Shown one piece after another: positions 1 to 8,898 of a stretch of DNA of 40,430 nucleotides; position 1 is the first letter of the stretch, and every line of letters begins with the position of its first letter. Location of the stretch: assembly GCA_903843135.1 (NCBI GenBank), contig CAIMOS010000115.1:1-40430 (forward strand), in the 5' to 3' direction. This DNA comes from an uncultured Ignavibacteriales bacterium (GTDB taxonomy: Bacteria > Bacteroidota > Ignavibacteria > Ignavibacteriales > Ignavibacteriaceae). A program made the translations under genes and the position numbers. Under the pieces are notes generated by a model that was not told the origin of the DNA, ran no database searches, and was given only the letters and a program-made list of their open reading frames with translations.

Positions 1-20
1 ATTCTTAATTCTTAATTTTC
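1..20. repeat. AT-rich intergenic repeat, copy 1
   Basis: The 20-mer ATTCTTAATTCTTAATTTTC recurs in inverted orientation at 7406-7425 with one mismatch. Both copies are intergenic, one beside the tRNA and the other in front of the amino-acid permease. The function is unknown, and chance similarity in AT-rich spacers is possible. Confidence 0.35.
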
Positions 21-23
21 CTG

Positions 24-99
24 TCGGGGTGGCAGGATTCGAACCTGCGACCTCCTGCTCCCAAAGCAGGCGCGATGAACCGGGCTACGCTACACCCCG
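24..99 (-). tRNA. tRNA-Pro (anticodon UGG)
   Basis: On the minus strand the sequence folds as a full cloverleaf. The 7-bp acceptor stem is CGGGGTG with CACCCCG, the anticodon stem is CCTGC/GCAGG around loop TTTGGGA (anticodon TGG), and the T arm is GCAGG-TTCGAAT-CCTGC. The discriminator base is A. The 3' CCA is not encoded (the next bases are CAG) and must be added post-transcriptionally. The gene is 76 nt long. It stands alone at the window edge, divergent from the Lol genes. Confidence 0.96.
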
Positions 100-269
100 A
101 GTTCTGTAAATCCTAATAAAAATACAGACTTTAAATTTAATGATTAATTTGCTTTAATTCAATACCCTGATGAAATTTTTATTTCCCAAAATCTTCGAAA
201 TTTTAACAAAATCGGGCCTTCCATACACCAAACTTCCGACTCTTCCGCTCTTTTTTGTATCTTGGCTTA
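100..269. other. Spacer between tRNA-Pro and the Lol operon
   Basis: This is a 170-bp AT-rich, non-coding spacer between divergent genes. A sequence TATCTTGG at 258-265 differs by one base from the Bacteroidetes -7 consensus TAnnTTTG. It lies only 4 nt before the ATG at 270 and lacks a clear TTG 20 nt upstream, so a promoter here is only a weak possibility. No small gene or structured RNA was recognised. Confidence 0.3.
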
Positions 270-1487
270 ATGAATTTCACTTTTTATCTGTTTAAAAGAT
301 TTTTCCGGAATAACGGCGTTTCTTCAAGAAAGAACGTATTTTCAGCAATTGTGATATCCGGAATCGCGATCGGGGTAACTGCCCTGCTGATCGCGCTGAG
401 CGTCCTTGGCGGATTCAAAAAAGTGCTGGCAGCTAAACTCAGTGATCTTGATTCCCACCTTCAGCTTATCGGCTTCAGCGATAATAACCTGCCCTACGTC
501 AATGAAAATATTGCCGATATTTCAAAATTGCTGGGCAGTAATTTCAAGAGCGCGGATGCTTCAGTAGTAAAATCAGTCATAATCTCCTTTGGGGATTTTA
601 ATGACGGAGTATCGGTTAAGGGAGTGGACAAAAACTATTTCGGAAATAAAACCAGCCTTAAAATTGTTACAGGAAGTCCGGATCTGCAGGAAAGATCTGT
701 CGTCATCGGAAAGAACCTTGCGTTTAAAATGGGCGCCGTAATCGGCAGTAAGATAACTCTGTTCTATCTTGCCAACAACTCAACAGAATTTAATATTGAA
801 AACGGAGGAATAGAGCAGTTCACCGTCACCGGCATTTTTGAAACCGGTATGTCCAAATACGATGATAATTTTGTTTATATAAACATAAACCGCGCCCGTG
901 AACTTTTTAACATCCCTGCCGGATTTGCTTCTGTCATCGAAATCAAATTAAACAGCGTTGCCGGGATCGACAGTATAACACAATATCTTCAGGATGAACT
1001 GTCTTATCCTTACTACGTCCGAAATGTTTATGAATTAAACCGGAGTATTTTCACCTGGATAGAACTTCAGCAGAAACCAATTCCTATTATTCTCGGATTA
1101 ATTACTCTGGTTGCGGCATTCAATATCATCTCCACAATCCTGATGACAGTTCTCGAAAAAACCAGGCGGATCGGTATACTTCGCGCGCTGGGAATGAAAA
1201 GGAAGAGAGTTCTGAACATCTTCCTCCTCTTCGGAACTTACCACGGAATCGTGGGGACACTGCTTGGCAATGTTCTCGCTCTTGTTCTGATTTTTATACA
1301 GACCACATTCAATGTTATTAAGCTCCCCTCTTCAATATATTTTATATCAGAGGTTCCGTTCGATTTACGCCTTGAAATATTCTTGCTGGTTTCCGGTATA
1401 AGCATTGCATTAAATATTTTAATGTCATTGGTACCTTCTTTTTCCGCAACCCGCATTTCACCCCTTTCCGCGATAAGGTTTAAATAG
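270..1487 (+). CDS. LolC/LolE-family lipoprotein-releasing permease (first copy)
   Basis: This 405-residue inner-membrane permease has the MacB/FtsX layout. One TM helix lies near residues 22-50, a periplasmic domain of about 210 residues follows, and three TM helices fill the last 140 residues. The cytoplasmic coupling stretch 'EKTRRIGILRALGMKRKRV' is typical of the family. In LolCDE such permeases extract lipoproteins from the inner membrane for transfer to LolA. I start at ATG 270; an in-frame TTG at 255 would add five residues with no benefit. It overlaps the next permease gene by 1 nt (TAGTG), so the two are probably co-translated. Assignment to LolCDE rather than another FtsX-type exporter rests on the two-permeases-plus-LolD arrangement. 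Which permease corresponds to LolC or LolE cannot be told from sequence alone. Confidence 0.85.
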   Translation: MNFTFYLFKRFFRNNGVSSRKNVFSAIVISGIAIGVTALLIALSVLGGFKKVLAAKLSDLDSHLQLIGFSDNNLPYVNENIADISKLLGSNFKSADASVVKSVIISFGDFNDGVSVKGVDKNYFGNKTSLKIVTGSPDLQERSVVIGKNLAFKMGAVIGSKITLFYLANNSTEFNIENGGIEQFTVTGIFETGMSKYDDNFVYININRARELFNIPAGFASVIEIKLNSVAGIDSITQYLQDELSYPYYVRNVYELNRSIFTWIELQQKPIPIILGLITLVAAFNIISTILMTVLEKTRRIGILRALGMKRKRVLNIFLLFGTYHGIVGTLLGNVLALVLIFIQTTFNVIKLPSSIYFISEVPFDLRLEIFLLVSGISIALNILMSLVPSFSATRISPLSAIRFK

Positions 1488-2704
1488 TGCAGGTTGAGAA
1501 GTTCATAGCATTGCGTTATCTGTTTTCGCGCCACCGCGTGAATTTCATAACGATTATTTCTTATCTCTCAATTGCGGGAATAACAATAGGCGTCGCGGCG
1601 CTGATAACGGTGCTCGCGGTTTTCAACGGGTTCAGCAGCCTGGTACAGTCATACCTAATTGGACTGGATCCTCACGTGCGGATCACCCCCGGCAAAAATG
1701 CCCCGGCAATAAGGTATGAAGATATTCTCAGTCCGGTAAGCGGTATTGCCGGCGCGACACCTATCGCTGACGGGAAAGTAGTTATCTCCCGAAACAAAGT
1801 GACCCGTGTCGTCAACTTAATCGGGGCTGAAAACGACAAAGCAAAATCCGTCTATGGACTTGAATCATTCGTCCTTTACGGAAGCTACGATTTGAATGAC
1901 GATAAATACCCGAAAGCGATGATCGGATTCCTGATGGCTGAGAGGCTTCAGTTACTGCCGGGTGATACAATCACGCTCGTCTCCCCTTCCGATATTAAGA
2001 AGTTTATGAGTTCACTCATTTTCCCGCCGAGCAGGACATTCGTTATATCAGGAATATTTCTTTCAAATAATAACGATTACGACGCTAATTACATTTTCAC
2101 CTCCCTTAATTCGGCCGTATCGTTAACGGGAATTAAGAACTCTTACAGCGGTATCGATATTAAACTGGATAATATCGACCGGTCTGAAAGCGTTAAGGAA
2201 TCTCTTTTATCTTCGCTGCCGGAGGGATATAAAGTCCGGACCTGGTACGATCTTCACAGCGATCTTTATAATGTAATGCAGCTTGAAAGATGGGTAGCAT
2301 ATATAATATTAAGCCTTATCATTGTTGTAGCTACATTTAACATCCTCGCTTCATTATCTATGACAGTGATTGAAAAGAACTCGGATCTCGGAACACTGAA
2401 GGCGCTTGGACTGAAAGAAAATTCGGTTTATAAAATTTTTATTTACCAGGGCCTGTATGTCGGAGTTACGGGTACAATACTTGGGTTCCTGCTCAGCCTT
2501 TTAGTATACTGGCTGCAGACAACATACAAGTTTTATCCGCTTGACCCGCTGAAATATAAAATCGACGCGCTCCCGATGCTTTTAAGCGTGTATGATTTCC
2601 TTGCAGTGGGTTTTGCTGCCCTGTTGCTTTCAACGCTTGCTTCGATAATCCCGGCGCGTAACTCAATTAAGATTAAAATACTCGATGCGATCAGATATGA
2701 ATAA
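1487..2704 (+). CDS. LolC/LolE-family lipoprotein-releasing permease (second copy)
   Basis: This 405-residue FtsX-like permease is paralogous to its upstream neighbour and of equal length. A first TM helix (about residues 18-45, 'YLSIAGITIGVAALITVLAVFNGF') is followed by a periplasmic domain and then three TM helices from about residue 263. The coupling motif 'EKNSDLGTLKALGLKENSV' is intact. It starts with GTG inside the upstream stop codon and its 3' end overlaps lolD. With its neighbour it should form the LolC/E heterodimer of the lipoprotein-releasing complex. The assignment is by family architecture and gene context. Confidence 0.85.
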   Translation: MQVEKFIALRYLFSRHRVNFITIISYLSIAGITIGVAALITVLAVFNGFSSLVQSYLIGLDPHVRITPGKNAPAIRYEDILSPVSGIAGATPIADGKVVISRNKVTRVVNLIGAENDKAKSVYGLESFVLYGSYDLNDDKYPKAMIGFLMAERLQLLPGDTITLVSPSDIKKFMSSLIFPPSRTFVISGIFLSNNNDYDANYIFTSLNSAVSLTGIKNSYSGIDIKLDNIDRSESVKESLLSSLPEGYKVRTWYDLHSDLYNVMQLERWVAYIILSLIIVVATFNILASLSMTVIEKNSDLGTLKALGLKENSVYKIFIYQGLYVGVTGTILGFLLSLLVYWLQTTYKFYPLDPLKYKIDALPMLLSVYDFLAVGFAALLLSTLASIIPARNSIKIKILDAIRYE

Positions 2705-3410
2705 CACTATGTTAACACCAGGCAGCATTATCTCCGGAAGGGGAATTGTAAAAACTTATCAGAAGGTGGATGATACGTCCCTGACTGTACTGAAGGGAAT
2801 CGATATTGATATCCCTGCACAAAAAATATCCGTAATAGTCGGCCCGTCCGGTGCAGGAAAAAGCACTCTGCTGCATATTATCGGCGGACTGGATAAACCG
2901 GATGAAGGGAATGTAGTCGTAGCGGGAAATGACCTTAGCAAATTCAATGACGGTAAACTTGCTGATTTCCGTAATTCATCATTGGGTTTCGTTTTTCAGT
3001 TTCATCATCTGCTTCCTGAATTTTCCGCGCTCGAAAATATTATGATGCCTCTTCTGATCTCGGGAAAGTCCAGCCGCGCTGCTGAAACAAGAGCGAAGGA
3101 GTTGTTATCCGTCATAGGGCTTGCAGGCAGGGCTGATCATAAACCCTCAGAACTCTCCGGCGGAGAACAGCAGCGTGTTGCGGTTGCGCGCGCGCTTGCG
3201 AATGAACCGAAGATCATTCTGGCGGATGAACCGACAGGAAACCTCGATTCAGCCAACAGTGACGCTATAAATGAATTTTTCATAAAACTCCGCGATGAAT
3301 ACGGAATGACGCTCGTCATCGTAACGCATAACCCTGAACTGGTTAAACTCGCGGATCATATCCATACAATGAAGGACGGACTGCTTACGGACAGCAGCTC
3401 CCGGTTATGA
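2697..3410 (+). CDS. lolD: LolD-like lipoprotein-releasing ABC ATPase
   Basis: This 237-residue cytoplasmic ATPase powers the two preceding permeases. It has Walker [10 protein letters not shown] (residues 49-57), signature [15 protein letters not shown] (from about 153), Walker B with [12 protein letters not shown] (about 173-184) and an H-loop VTHNPE. The [21 protein letters not shown] form is characteristic of the LolD/MacB/FtsE group. The start is ambiguous: ATGs occur at 2685, 2697 and 2709, all overlapping or abutting the upstream stop. I use 2697 because it gives a short (8 nt) overlap. The 3' end overlaps the convergent feoB permease gene by 6 nt, and no terminator hairpin separates them. 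Confidence 0.9.
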   Translation: MNNTMLTPGSIISGRGIVKTYQKVDDTSLTVLKGIDIDIPAQKISVIVGPSGAGKSTLLHIIGGLDKPDEGNVVVAGNDLSKFNDGKLADFRNSSLGFVFQFHHLLPEFSALENIMMPLLISGKSSRAAETRAKELLSVIGLAGRADHKPSELSGGEQQRVAVARALANEPKIILADEPTGNLDSANSDAINEFFIKLRDEYGMTLVIVTHNPELVKLADHIHTMKDGLLTDSSSRL

Positions 3411-4829
3411 TATACCGTACCCTCTTAATACCGCTGCAACTGCAAAACAGATAAGTATTCCCATCAGCACAGGCAGTAAAGTGGCTATGACCGTCCATTT
3501 TATGCTGTTAGTTTCTTTATAAATTGTATAGATAGTCGTCGAACAAGGATTATGCAGCAGGCTGAAGAGCATAAGGCATATTCCTGTTGTCAATGTCCAG
3601 CCGCCCGCCTGTAATAGTTCACCTGTTGCGTTAGAATCCAGTTGGAACATCACACCCGCTCCGGCGCCCACTTCGGTCATTCCGGTTGTAAGGACCGTAA
3701 GCATAAGTACAGTAGGTATAACTATCTCGTTTGCGGGTATAGCGATGATATACGCAAGCAGAATGACGCCGTTCAGTCCGATTAATAAGCCGAATGGATT
3801 TGACCAGTTTACAAAATGCGATGCGATACTTATTCCGTTAACATCAATATTTGAAACCAGCCATATAACCATACCTGCCGGCGCGGCAAATATTACCGCC
3901 CGCCACAGCACGAATATGGTCCTGTCAATAAGTGACTTGTAAAGGATTTGCCCGATCTGCGGCGGCCTGTATGGCGGCAGTTCCAGGCTGAATGAAGTCG
4001 CCTGCCCTTTAAGCACTGTTTTGGAAAGGAGTAAAGAAGTAAGTAAACTGAATCCTACTCCCATCACCGCAACTGTGACCACCGCACCGGCGGAGACTAT
4101 CCCCGCAAGATGAGGAGACACTGCTCCGCCGATAAAAATCGTTGCGATCAGTATCTGCGTTGGCCACCTTCCGTTGCAGAGTGAAAAGTTATTGGTAATA
4201 ATCGCGATTAATCTTTCGCGAGGACTGTCAATAATTCTCGCGGCGATAACACCGGCAGCATTACAGCCGAATCCCATACTCATAGTAAGCGCCTGCTTTC
4301 CGTGCGCACCGGCCCTGCGGTATAAACTGTCCATATTAAATGCCACGCGCGGCAGATAACCCAAATCTTCAAGCAAGGTGAACATTGGAAAAAAGATCGC
4401 CATCGGGGGAAGCATAACGCTTACAACCCACGCCAGGGATAAGTATGCCCCGTCAAATAAAACACCGCTCAGCCAGGCAGGGAACCCGATACTAAGTGTG
4501 AAGTTCTTAAGCAATGGATGCAGATAATCAACCAGGAACACCGCAATATACGCGGAGGGGACATTTGCACCCTGAATGGTAATCCAGAATACTAACGCGA
4601 GCAAGGCAAACATCACCGGGAACCCGAATAATTTACTTGTTATGATCCTGTCGATCTTATCTTCAAACTCGGCCGCCTTAGAATGCCCCGGATATTTCAC
4701 GGATGAATCTGCAATTCTTTTCGCGTTAATATATATGGATTCAATAAGTGAATCGTGGAAATTCTCTCCGAGTTTCCACCTCATCGAGTTTGCTTTCGAG
4801 ATCAGTTGTTCTTTTTCTGAACTGCTCAT
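3405..4829 (-). CDS. feoB: FeoB membrane (Fe2+ permease) subunit, separate gene
   Basis: This 474-residue protein is equivalent to the transmembrane half of FeoB, with two Gate-type segments and about eight helices. Recognisable landmarks are [13 protein letters not shown], the GFGCN motif of the first gate, [12 protein letters not shown] with a following Cys, and a late NPCSTT. Several positions differ from the commonest FeoB: GCNxP is GCNAA, the usual CxARLP is CNGRWP, and the second-gate AKE is ANE. It therefore looks like a divergent FeoB subfamily. A GTPase domain is absent here and is encoded by the gene immediately upstream. The start is ATG 4829, preceded by AGGAGGA seven nt away and overlapping the context of the upstream stop (TGATATG), which indicates translational coupling. 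Role: ferrous-iron passage across the inner membrane, coupled to the GTPase subunit. Confidence 0.88.
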   Translation of the reverse strand: MSSSEKEQLISKANSMRWKLGENFHDSLIESIYINAKRIADSSVKYPGHSKAAEFEDKIDRIITSKLFGFPVMFALLALVFWITIQGANVPSAYIAVFLVDYLHPLLKNFTLSIGFPAWLSGVLFDGAYLSLAWVVSVMLPPMAIFFPMFTLLEDLGYLPRVAFNMDSLYRRAGAHGKQALTMSMGFGCNAAGVIAARIIDSPRERLIAIITNNFSLCNGRWPTQILIATIFIGGAVSPHLAGIVSAGAVVTVAVMGVGFSLLTSLLLSKTVLKGQATSFSLELPPYRPPQIGQILYKSLIDRTIFVLWRAVIFAAPAGMVIWLVSNIDVNGISIASHFVNWSNPFGLLIGLNGVILLAYIIAIPANEIVIPTVLMLTVLTTGMTEVGAGAGVMFQLDSNATGELLQAGGWTLTTGICLMLFSLLHNPCSTTIYTIYKETNSIKWTVIATLLPVLMGILICFAVAAVLRGYGIS

Positions 4830-4843
4830 ATCATTGTCCTCCT
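4827..4843 (-). promoter_or_regulatory. Coupled Shine-Dalgarno and start of the feoB permease gene
   Basis: On the minus strand AGGAGGA (4843-4837) lies inside the last codons of the GTPase gene. It is followed by CAA-TGA-T-ATG, so the GTPase stop is one base from the permease start. A near-perfect ribosome binding site at ideal spacing shows that the two-gene arrangement is real and not a frameshifted single feoB. Confidence 0.85.
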
Positions 4844-5652
4844 GCCGCCGGATTATTGTCAGTAGTCATTTCCGCCCGGCCTTCCCTGATCGATTCAATC
4901 TCTCCTGATAACACCGCGTCTATGATGCTGTGGTCGCCTTCGAGCAGACGGACCGCGACCCATCTTGCATTCGGCAATTCAGGGTACAGCCGGAGTATCT
5001 CTGCTGTCATTTCAACAATTGCTTCATTCAGATTTTCTGAATAATCCGTGATCCTGTAAGGGCTGCATTTGTAAGAGCCGGAAGCGACTTCGTGAATTGA
5101 GGCCAACAAACGGTCCATCCCTTCTTTTCTTCTCGCGGCGATCATCACAACCGGTATCCCGAGTTTGCGTGACAAAGCCCTGTCATCTATCTCAATGTTT
5201 TTTCTCTTTGCTTCATCTATCAGGTTTACGCAAAGTACCGCGCGGTCGGTAATTTCAAGTACCTGCAGCGCGAGATTCAGATTCCTTTCTACTCTCGTCG
5301 CGTCAATTACAATCACAGTAACATCCGGCCTGCCGAAAAGAATGAAATCCCTTGCTATCTCTTCATCATTACTTGTAGATAGTAAAGAATATGTGCCGGG
5401 AAGGTCGATTATTTTGTACTTTTTGTTGTTATAAGCAAATGCACCCTCGGCCCTTGAAACAGTTTTGCCCGGCCAGTTTCCTGTATGCTGATGTAATCCT
5501 GTAAGATTATTAAAAACCGTGCTTTTACCCGTGTTGGGGTTTCCAGCCAGCGCAACAATATAATCCACATTACTTGTGTCAATTCCAAGTTTGCTGAGGT
5601 TCTTTTCGTTATAATTTGCCGGACATACTTCACAATTCGCATTATCTCTCAT
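4831..5652 (-). CDS. feoB: FeoB cytosolic GTPase subunit, separate gene
   Basis: This 273-residue G protein corresponds to the NFeoB half of FeoB. It has G1 GNPNTGKST (residues 37-45), G3 DLPGTYSL, G4 NLID, and a helical S-domain-like tail, with no membrane helix. An N-terminal CxxC (Cys7, Cys10) could bind metal; this is inference. The protein ends in a hydrophilic tail before the membrane segment that would follow in fused FeoB. It probably works as a GTP-hydrolysing partner of the adjacent permease. It lies 14 nt after the membrane-anchored DtxR-FeoA gene, and AAGGAG occurs about 10 nt before its ATG. Confidence 0.9.
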   Translation of the reverse strand: MRDNANCEVCPANYNEKNLSKLGIDTSNVDYIVALAGNPNTGKSTVFNNLTGLHQHTGNWPGKTVSRAEGAFAYNNKKYKIIDLPGTYSLLSTSNDEEIARDFILFGRPDVTVIVIDATRVERNLNLALQVLEITDRAVLCVNLIDEAKRKNIEIDDRALSRKLGIPVVMIAARRKEGMDRLLASIHEVASGSYKCSPYRITDYSENLNEAIVEMTAEILRLYPELPNARWVAVRLLEGDHSIIDAVLSGEIESIREGRAEMTTDNNPAAGGQ

Positions 5653-5666
5653 ATAACATCGTCTCC

Positions 5667-6662
5667 TTATTCTGCTTCAATAAAAATCTGTTTCGACTGC
5701 TGCGTTCGCAAAGCAATCTTTGTCCCCATAATTTCATACGCAACCGGCTCCCCGCCGGGACTCGGCATAAGATACCTGATTACGGTTCCCGGTATTACCC
5801 CGAGATCCATCAGCCTTCTTCTCTGCTGCCCTCTAAGGGCCCTTGAAATTCCGACGACTCTCGCCTTTTCACCGCGCTTCATTTTATCAAGCGTGACATA
5901 TTTTTGAACTACGGGTTCGGTTGGTTTTAATTCTGCAACTGTTATATTATCCGCAAGAACGGGGGCCAGAATGCATTCCTCCCCGCCCGCTTCAAACCTT
6001 ATCCGGCGGTTATCCTGTTCTATCATTTTCACGTGCTTGCCGGGATATAATCCCATCGCGGCTAACTGCACATATATTGCTTCAGGTTCATCTTCAATAT
6101 GAGTGATCTGCGCATACTCCCCATTGCCCAGCTGGCTGAGCGGCCTCCCGGATTTTGCCGGTATCTCCCCAGATGCTGTCGGGATCGGATCACCGTGCGG
6201 ATCGAAAACAGGATTACCAAGCTTCGCCGCCATCTCTTCCGCTTCTTTAACCGTAATTGTATGTTCCCTGTTTTCTGCCTCAGCGTGCCAGTATCTTTCT
6301 TCAAGCCCTTCTTCTTCCGCGATGTACTTTTCAAGGAGTCTGTGAATTCTAATCACCTTAAGTGCATACGACCTGCCTTCGGCTGTTAGCAAAAGAATGT
6401 TATCTTTTAAAATTAACAGCCCCATCTCCTCAAGTTTGTCAACTATCTCCGCCGCGGACTTAGTGGTCAGGTTAAGGTTTCCCGCAACACTCATCAGTGT
6501 GCAGTCGATCTTCCTGTATTCACAATCGTACAGATGCTTGAGTGCATCCTCCACCTGGTCTTTCCTGTCCTGAAGAGTGATTTTCTTCATCTTCCAGTAA
6601 AGCCCTCTTCCCGGCAGCGCGACAAGAAGGACCAAAACAAAAAGGACAACCATAATTTCCAT
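5667..6662 (-). CDS. Membrane-anchored DtxR/MntR-like protein with two FeoA domains
   Basis: This 331-residue protein has an unusual architecture. A single TM helix (about residues 3-20) is followed by basic residues that favour a cytosolic C-terminus. Next come a DtxR-type winged helix (about 30-100), the DtxR dimerisation/metal domain (about 100-165, including '[12 protein letters not shown]'), then two tandem FeoA/SH3-like domains (about 178-247 and 255-331, the second with '[11 protein letters not shown]'). Ligands equivalent to those of MntR/IdeR appear retained: D39, H107, E111, H126, E130, E133, H134. The wing between the two beta strands is shortened ([10 protein letters not shown]), so DNA binding may be weakened. 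It overlaps the upstream regulator by 1 nt and precedes feoB. It may act as a membrane-local iron sensor or as the FeoA partner of the split FeoB; this is inference. Confidence 0.82.
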   Translation of the reverse strand: MEIMVVLFVLVLLVALPGRGLYWKMKKITLQDRKDQVEDALKHLYDCEYRKIDCTLMSVAGNLNLTTKSAAEIVDKLEEMGLLILKDNILLLTAEGRSYALKVIRIHRLLEKYIAEEEGLEERYWHAEAENREHTITVKEAEEMAAKLGNPVFDPHGDPIPTASGEIPAKSGRPLSQLGNGEYAQITHIEDEPEAIYVQLAAMGLYPGKHVKMIEQDNRRIRFEAGGEECILAPVLADNITVAELKPTEPVVQKYVTLDKMKRGEKARVVGISRALRGQQRRRLMDLGVIPGTVIRYLMPSPGGEPVAYEIMGTKIALRTQQSKQIFIEAE

Positions 6663-7333
6663 TATTTTATCCTGTTCTTTTTTTCCTGCACAAAAATATT
6701 TGACGCCATTTTCTGGCTCATATTTATATCATTACCGTCGACAGTAAGTACAATCGATTTGTCAAAATTTAACTGACTTTTTACTTTAACTTCAGACGAC
6801 ATTGTGATTCCGACTGAGGCAACATACCTTAAAAATTCGTGGTCATAATCATTCACTCTGACGACTATCGCAGATTTTTCAGTTGGCAATAAATCCAGGC
6901 GCACCGCGGATCTCGCCTTCGGCATCTTCCCTTTTTTATCCGGTATCGGATCACCGTGCGGATCATATTCCGGATATTCCAGCATCACTTCGAGCCTGTT
7001 GACAAGGTCATCAGACGCGCCGTGTTCCAGATTTTCCACCTCTTCGTGAACCTTCTCCCACGGCATTTTTACGATCTTATATAAAAATGATTCCAGTATC
7101 CTGTGCCGCCGTATAAGATTGATTGCTTTAGTTTCACCGGAACCGGTAAGCGAGACGCCTTTGTAGCGGGTATAGTTTATCAGCCCGTCACGGGAGAGTT
7201 TACGCACCATATCCGTAACCGCGGCATTGGAGATATTCATCCTCTCGGCAATGGTATTGCTTTTTATGACACCACCGCCGTCGCGGTGTTTGTAAATGAT
7301 GCTGATGTAGTCTTCCTGGGATATATTTTTCAT
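6662..7333 (-). CDS. DtxR/MntR-family metal-dependent regulator with FeoA tail
   Basis: This 223-residue cytosolic repressor has a winged helix (residues 1-65), a dimerisation domain (about 66-135) and a FeoA/SH3-like C-terminal domain (about 145-215). Metal ligands align to MntR rather than IdeR: D8 (as in MntR; Met in IdeR), H77, E100 (Cys in IdeR), E103 and H104. The MntR E11 position is Ser11. Iron control is suggested by the feoB genes downstream, manganese by the ligand set; the sequence cannot decide between them. It is first in the operon dtxR, membrane dtxR-feoA, feoB GTPase, feoB permease. A palindrome 24 nt upstream of its start is a likely autoregulatory site. Confidence 0.88.
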   Translation of the reverse strand: MKNISQEDYISIIYKHRDGGGVIKSNTIAERMNISNAAVTDMVRKLSRDGLINYTRYKGVSLTGSGETKAINLIRRHRILESFLYKIVKMPWEKVHEEVENLEHGASDDLVNRLEVMLEYPEYDPHGDPIPDKKGKMPKARSAVRLDLLPTEKSAIVVRVNDYDHEFLRYVASVGITMSSEVKVKSQLNFDKSIVLTVDGNDINMSQKMASNIFVQEKKNRIK

Positions 7334-7356
7334 TATTAAAGTCTATTGTTGGATAT

Positions 7357-7385
7357 AATTTAAGCACACTTAAATTTATAATCAA
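7357..7385 (-). promoter_or_regulatory. Putative DtxR/MntR operator and promoter of the feo operon
   Basis: The palindrome AATTTAAG-CACA-CTTAAATT (7357-7376) has perfect 8-bp arms. It resembles the AT-rich dyads bound by MntR/DtxR-family repressors. On the minus strand it overlaps a possible sigma70-type promoter, TTGATT (7385-7380), 17-nt spacer, TAAATT (7362-7357), which would permit direct repression. Site and promoter are predictions. Confidence 0.5.
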
Positions 7386-7405
7386 GGCTTATTTAATTAA
7401 TAATT

Positions 7406-7425
7406 GAAAATTATGAATTAAGAAT
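7406..7425. repeat. AT-rich intergenic repeat, copy 2 (inverted)
   Basis: The reverse complement of this 20-mer matches positions 1-20 at 19 of 20 bases. It lies in the divergent spacer between the feo operon and the permease gene. The significance is uncertain because of low complexity. Confidence 0.35.
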
Positions 7426-7554
7426 TGCCCGCTTTTTCCCCTTCGCTTTAACCGTTAAGAAGGACAGACTCTGTTTCCTGTTTTGATTTCTCCGATCAGA
7501 GGATTAACTTCAAATTTCATTTTCGGAATACATACTACAATTGCAAAAGGCATT

Positions 7555-8883
7555 ATGAGCGAGTTAAAAAGAGAACTGAATCTGACCGAAGCCACAACGC
7601 TGAATATGATAGATATGGTCGGTATCGGCCCTTTCATTGTTGTACCGCTCGTTATACAGGAATTGCACGGGCCATACTCGCTATATGCCTGGCTGCTCGG
7701 CGCTTTGCTCGCGTTTGTTGACGGTATGGTTTGGGCGGAACTGGGCGCCGCGATGCCTTATGCCGGGGGAAGTTATGTTTTTCTGAAGGAGATTTTTGGT
7801 AAAGATAGATGGGGGAAGTATTTCAGTTTTCTTTTTATCTGGCAGACCACCTTTCAAGCGCCCCTTGTGGTTGCTTCGGGCGCAATCGGATTCGCGCAGT
7901 ACTTCACGTATCTGATTCCGCTTTCTTATTGGCAGCAGAAAACCGTTTCCGGCTCGCTGGTAATCTTCCTCATCTTTTTACTATACCGGAGAATAAAAAC
8001 AATCGGGAAGATATCTGTGATCCTCGGAGTAGGAGTGATAGGAACCATTCTGTGGATCATTGTCTCAGGATTTCTGAATTTCAATACATCTTATTTCACT
8101 GATGTCTCCGGAATTGACATCAGCTTCTCTTCACTCTTTTTCATTGCGCTTGGGAATGCGTCCATTAAAACCGTATACACATACCTTGGCTATTACAATG
8201 TCTGCCATCTCGGCGGCGAAATTCAATCCCCCGGAATAAATATCCCCCGCAGCATCAGGATCTCGATTTTCGGCATCACCGCGTTATACCTGATGATGCA
8301 GACCAGCATACTCGGAGTTGTCCCCTGGCAGGAAGCGATGAAATCGCAGTTTATTGTAAGCCTTTTTTTCGAAAAGATTTATGGGGAAACCGCGGCCATA
8401 GCTGCAACCGCGCTGATACTCTGGATAGCATTCGCTTCCCTCTTCGCAGTACTCCTGGGATACTCACGCATTCCGTACGCGGCAGCAATTGACGGTAATT
8501 TCTTTAAGCCGTTTGGAAAACTGCACCCGGCCAAGAATTTCCCTCATATATCGCTCCTCGTGCTTGGTTCAATCGCCTTTATATTCAGCCTGCTGTTCAG
8601 ACTGAAAGAAGTCATCAGCGCGATCCTTGCGATGCGGATACTGGTCCAGTTTATCTCGCAGACACTGGGAATAATCAAACTGAGAAAAGAAAAGCCAAAA
8701 GAGTTTTTCCCATACAAAATGCCCCTTTTCCCGTTGCCTGCAATTTTAGCAGCAATAATATGGCTTGGACTCTTTTACTCCACCGGATACTTCGCTTTCG
8801 CGGGAATCGGAATGATGTTCTTGGGGACCCTGGTCTTTCTTGTTAAGAACAAACGTTCCGGTGACTGGCCGTTTAATAAATAA
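7555..8883 (+). CDS. APC-superfamily amino-acid permease
   Basis: This 442-residue polytopic membrane protein has about 12 hydrophobic segments. The unwound TM1 motif appears as 'MIDMVGIGPFIVVP', and 'MPYAGGSYVFLKEIFG' is typical of the amino acid/polyamine/organocation family. It probably imports or exchanges an amino acid or amine through proton or solute coupling; the substrate cannot be read from sequence. I choose ATG 7555 because AAAAGG lies about 4 nt upstream and the protein then begins, as relatives do, with a short charged segment before TM1. An in-frame ATG at 7483 would add 24 residues. It is transcribed alone, divergent from the iron operon, with no link to iron evident in the protein. 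Confidence 0.85.
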   Translation: MSELKRELNLTEATTLNMIDMVGIGPFIVVPLVIQELHGPYSLYAWLLGALLAFVDGMVWAELGAAMPYAGGSYVFLKEIFGKDRWGKYFSFLFIWQTTFQAPLVVASGAIGFAQYFTYLIPLSYWQQKTVSGSLVIFLIFLLYRRIKTIGKISVILGVGVIGTILWIIVSGFLNFNTSYFTDVSGIDISFSSLFFIALGNASIKTVYTYLGYYNVCHLGGEIQSPGINIPRSIRISIFGITALYLMMQTSILGVVPWQEAMKSQFIVSLFFEKIYGETAAIAATALILWIAFASLFAVLLGYSRIPYAAAIDGNFFKPFGKLHPAKNFPHISLLVLGSIAFIFSLLFRLKEVISAILAMRILVQFISQTLGIIKLRKEKPKEFFPYKMPLFPLPAILAAIIWLGLFYSTGYFAFAGIGMMFLGTLVFLVKNKRSGDWPFNK

Positions 8884-8898
8884 TTTTTTTTGAAACTA

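Noticed and set aside
4829-4845. Possible frameshift breaking a single feoB gene.
   Set aside because: A strong ribosome site at ideal spacing and the TGATATG junction fit two coupled genes. Both halves are complete at domain boundaries.
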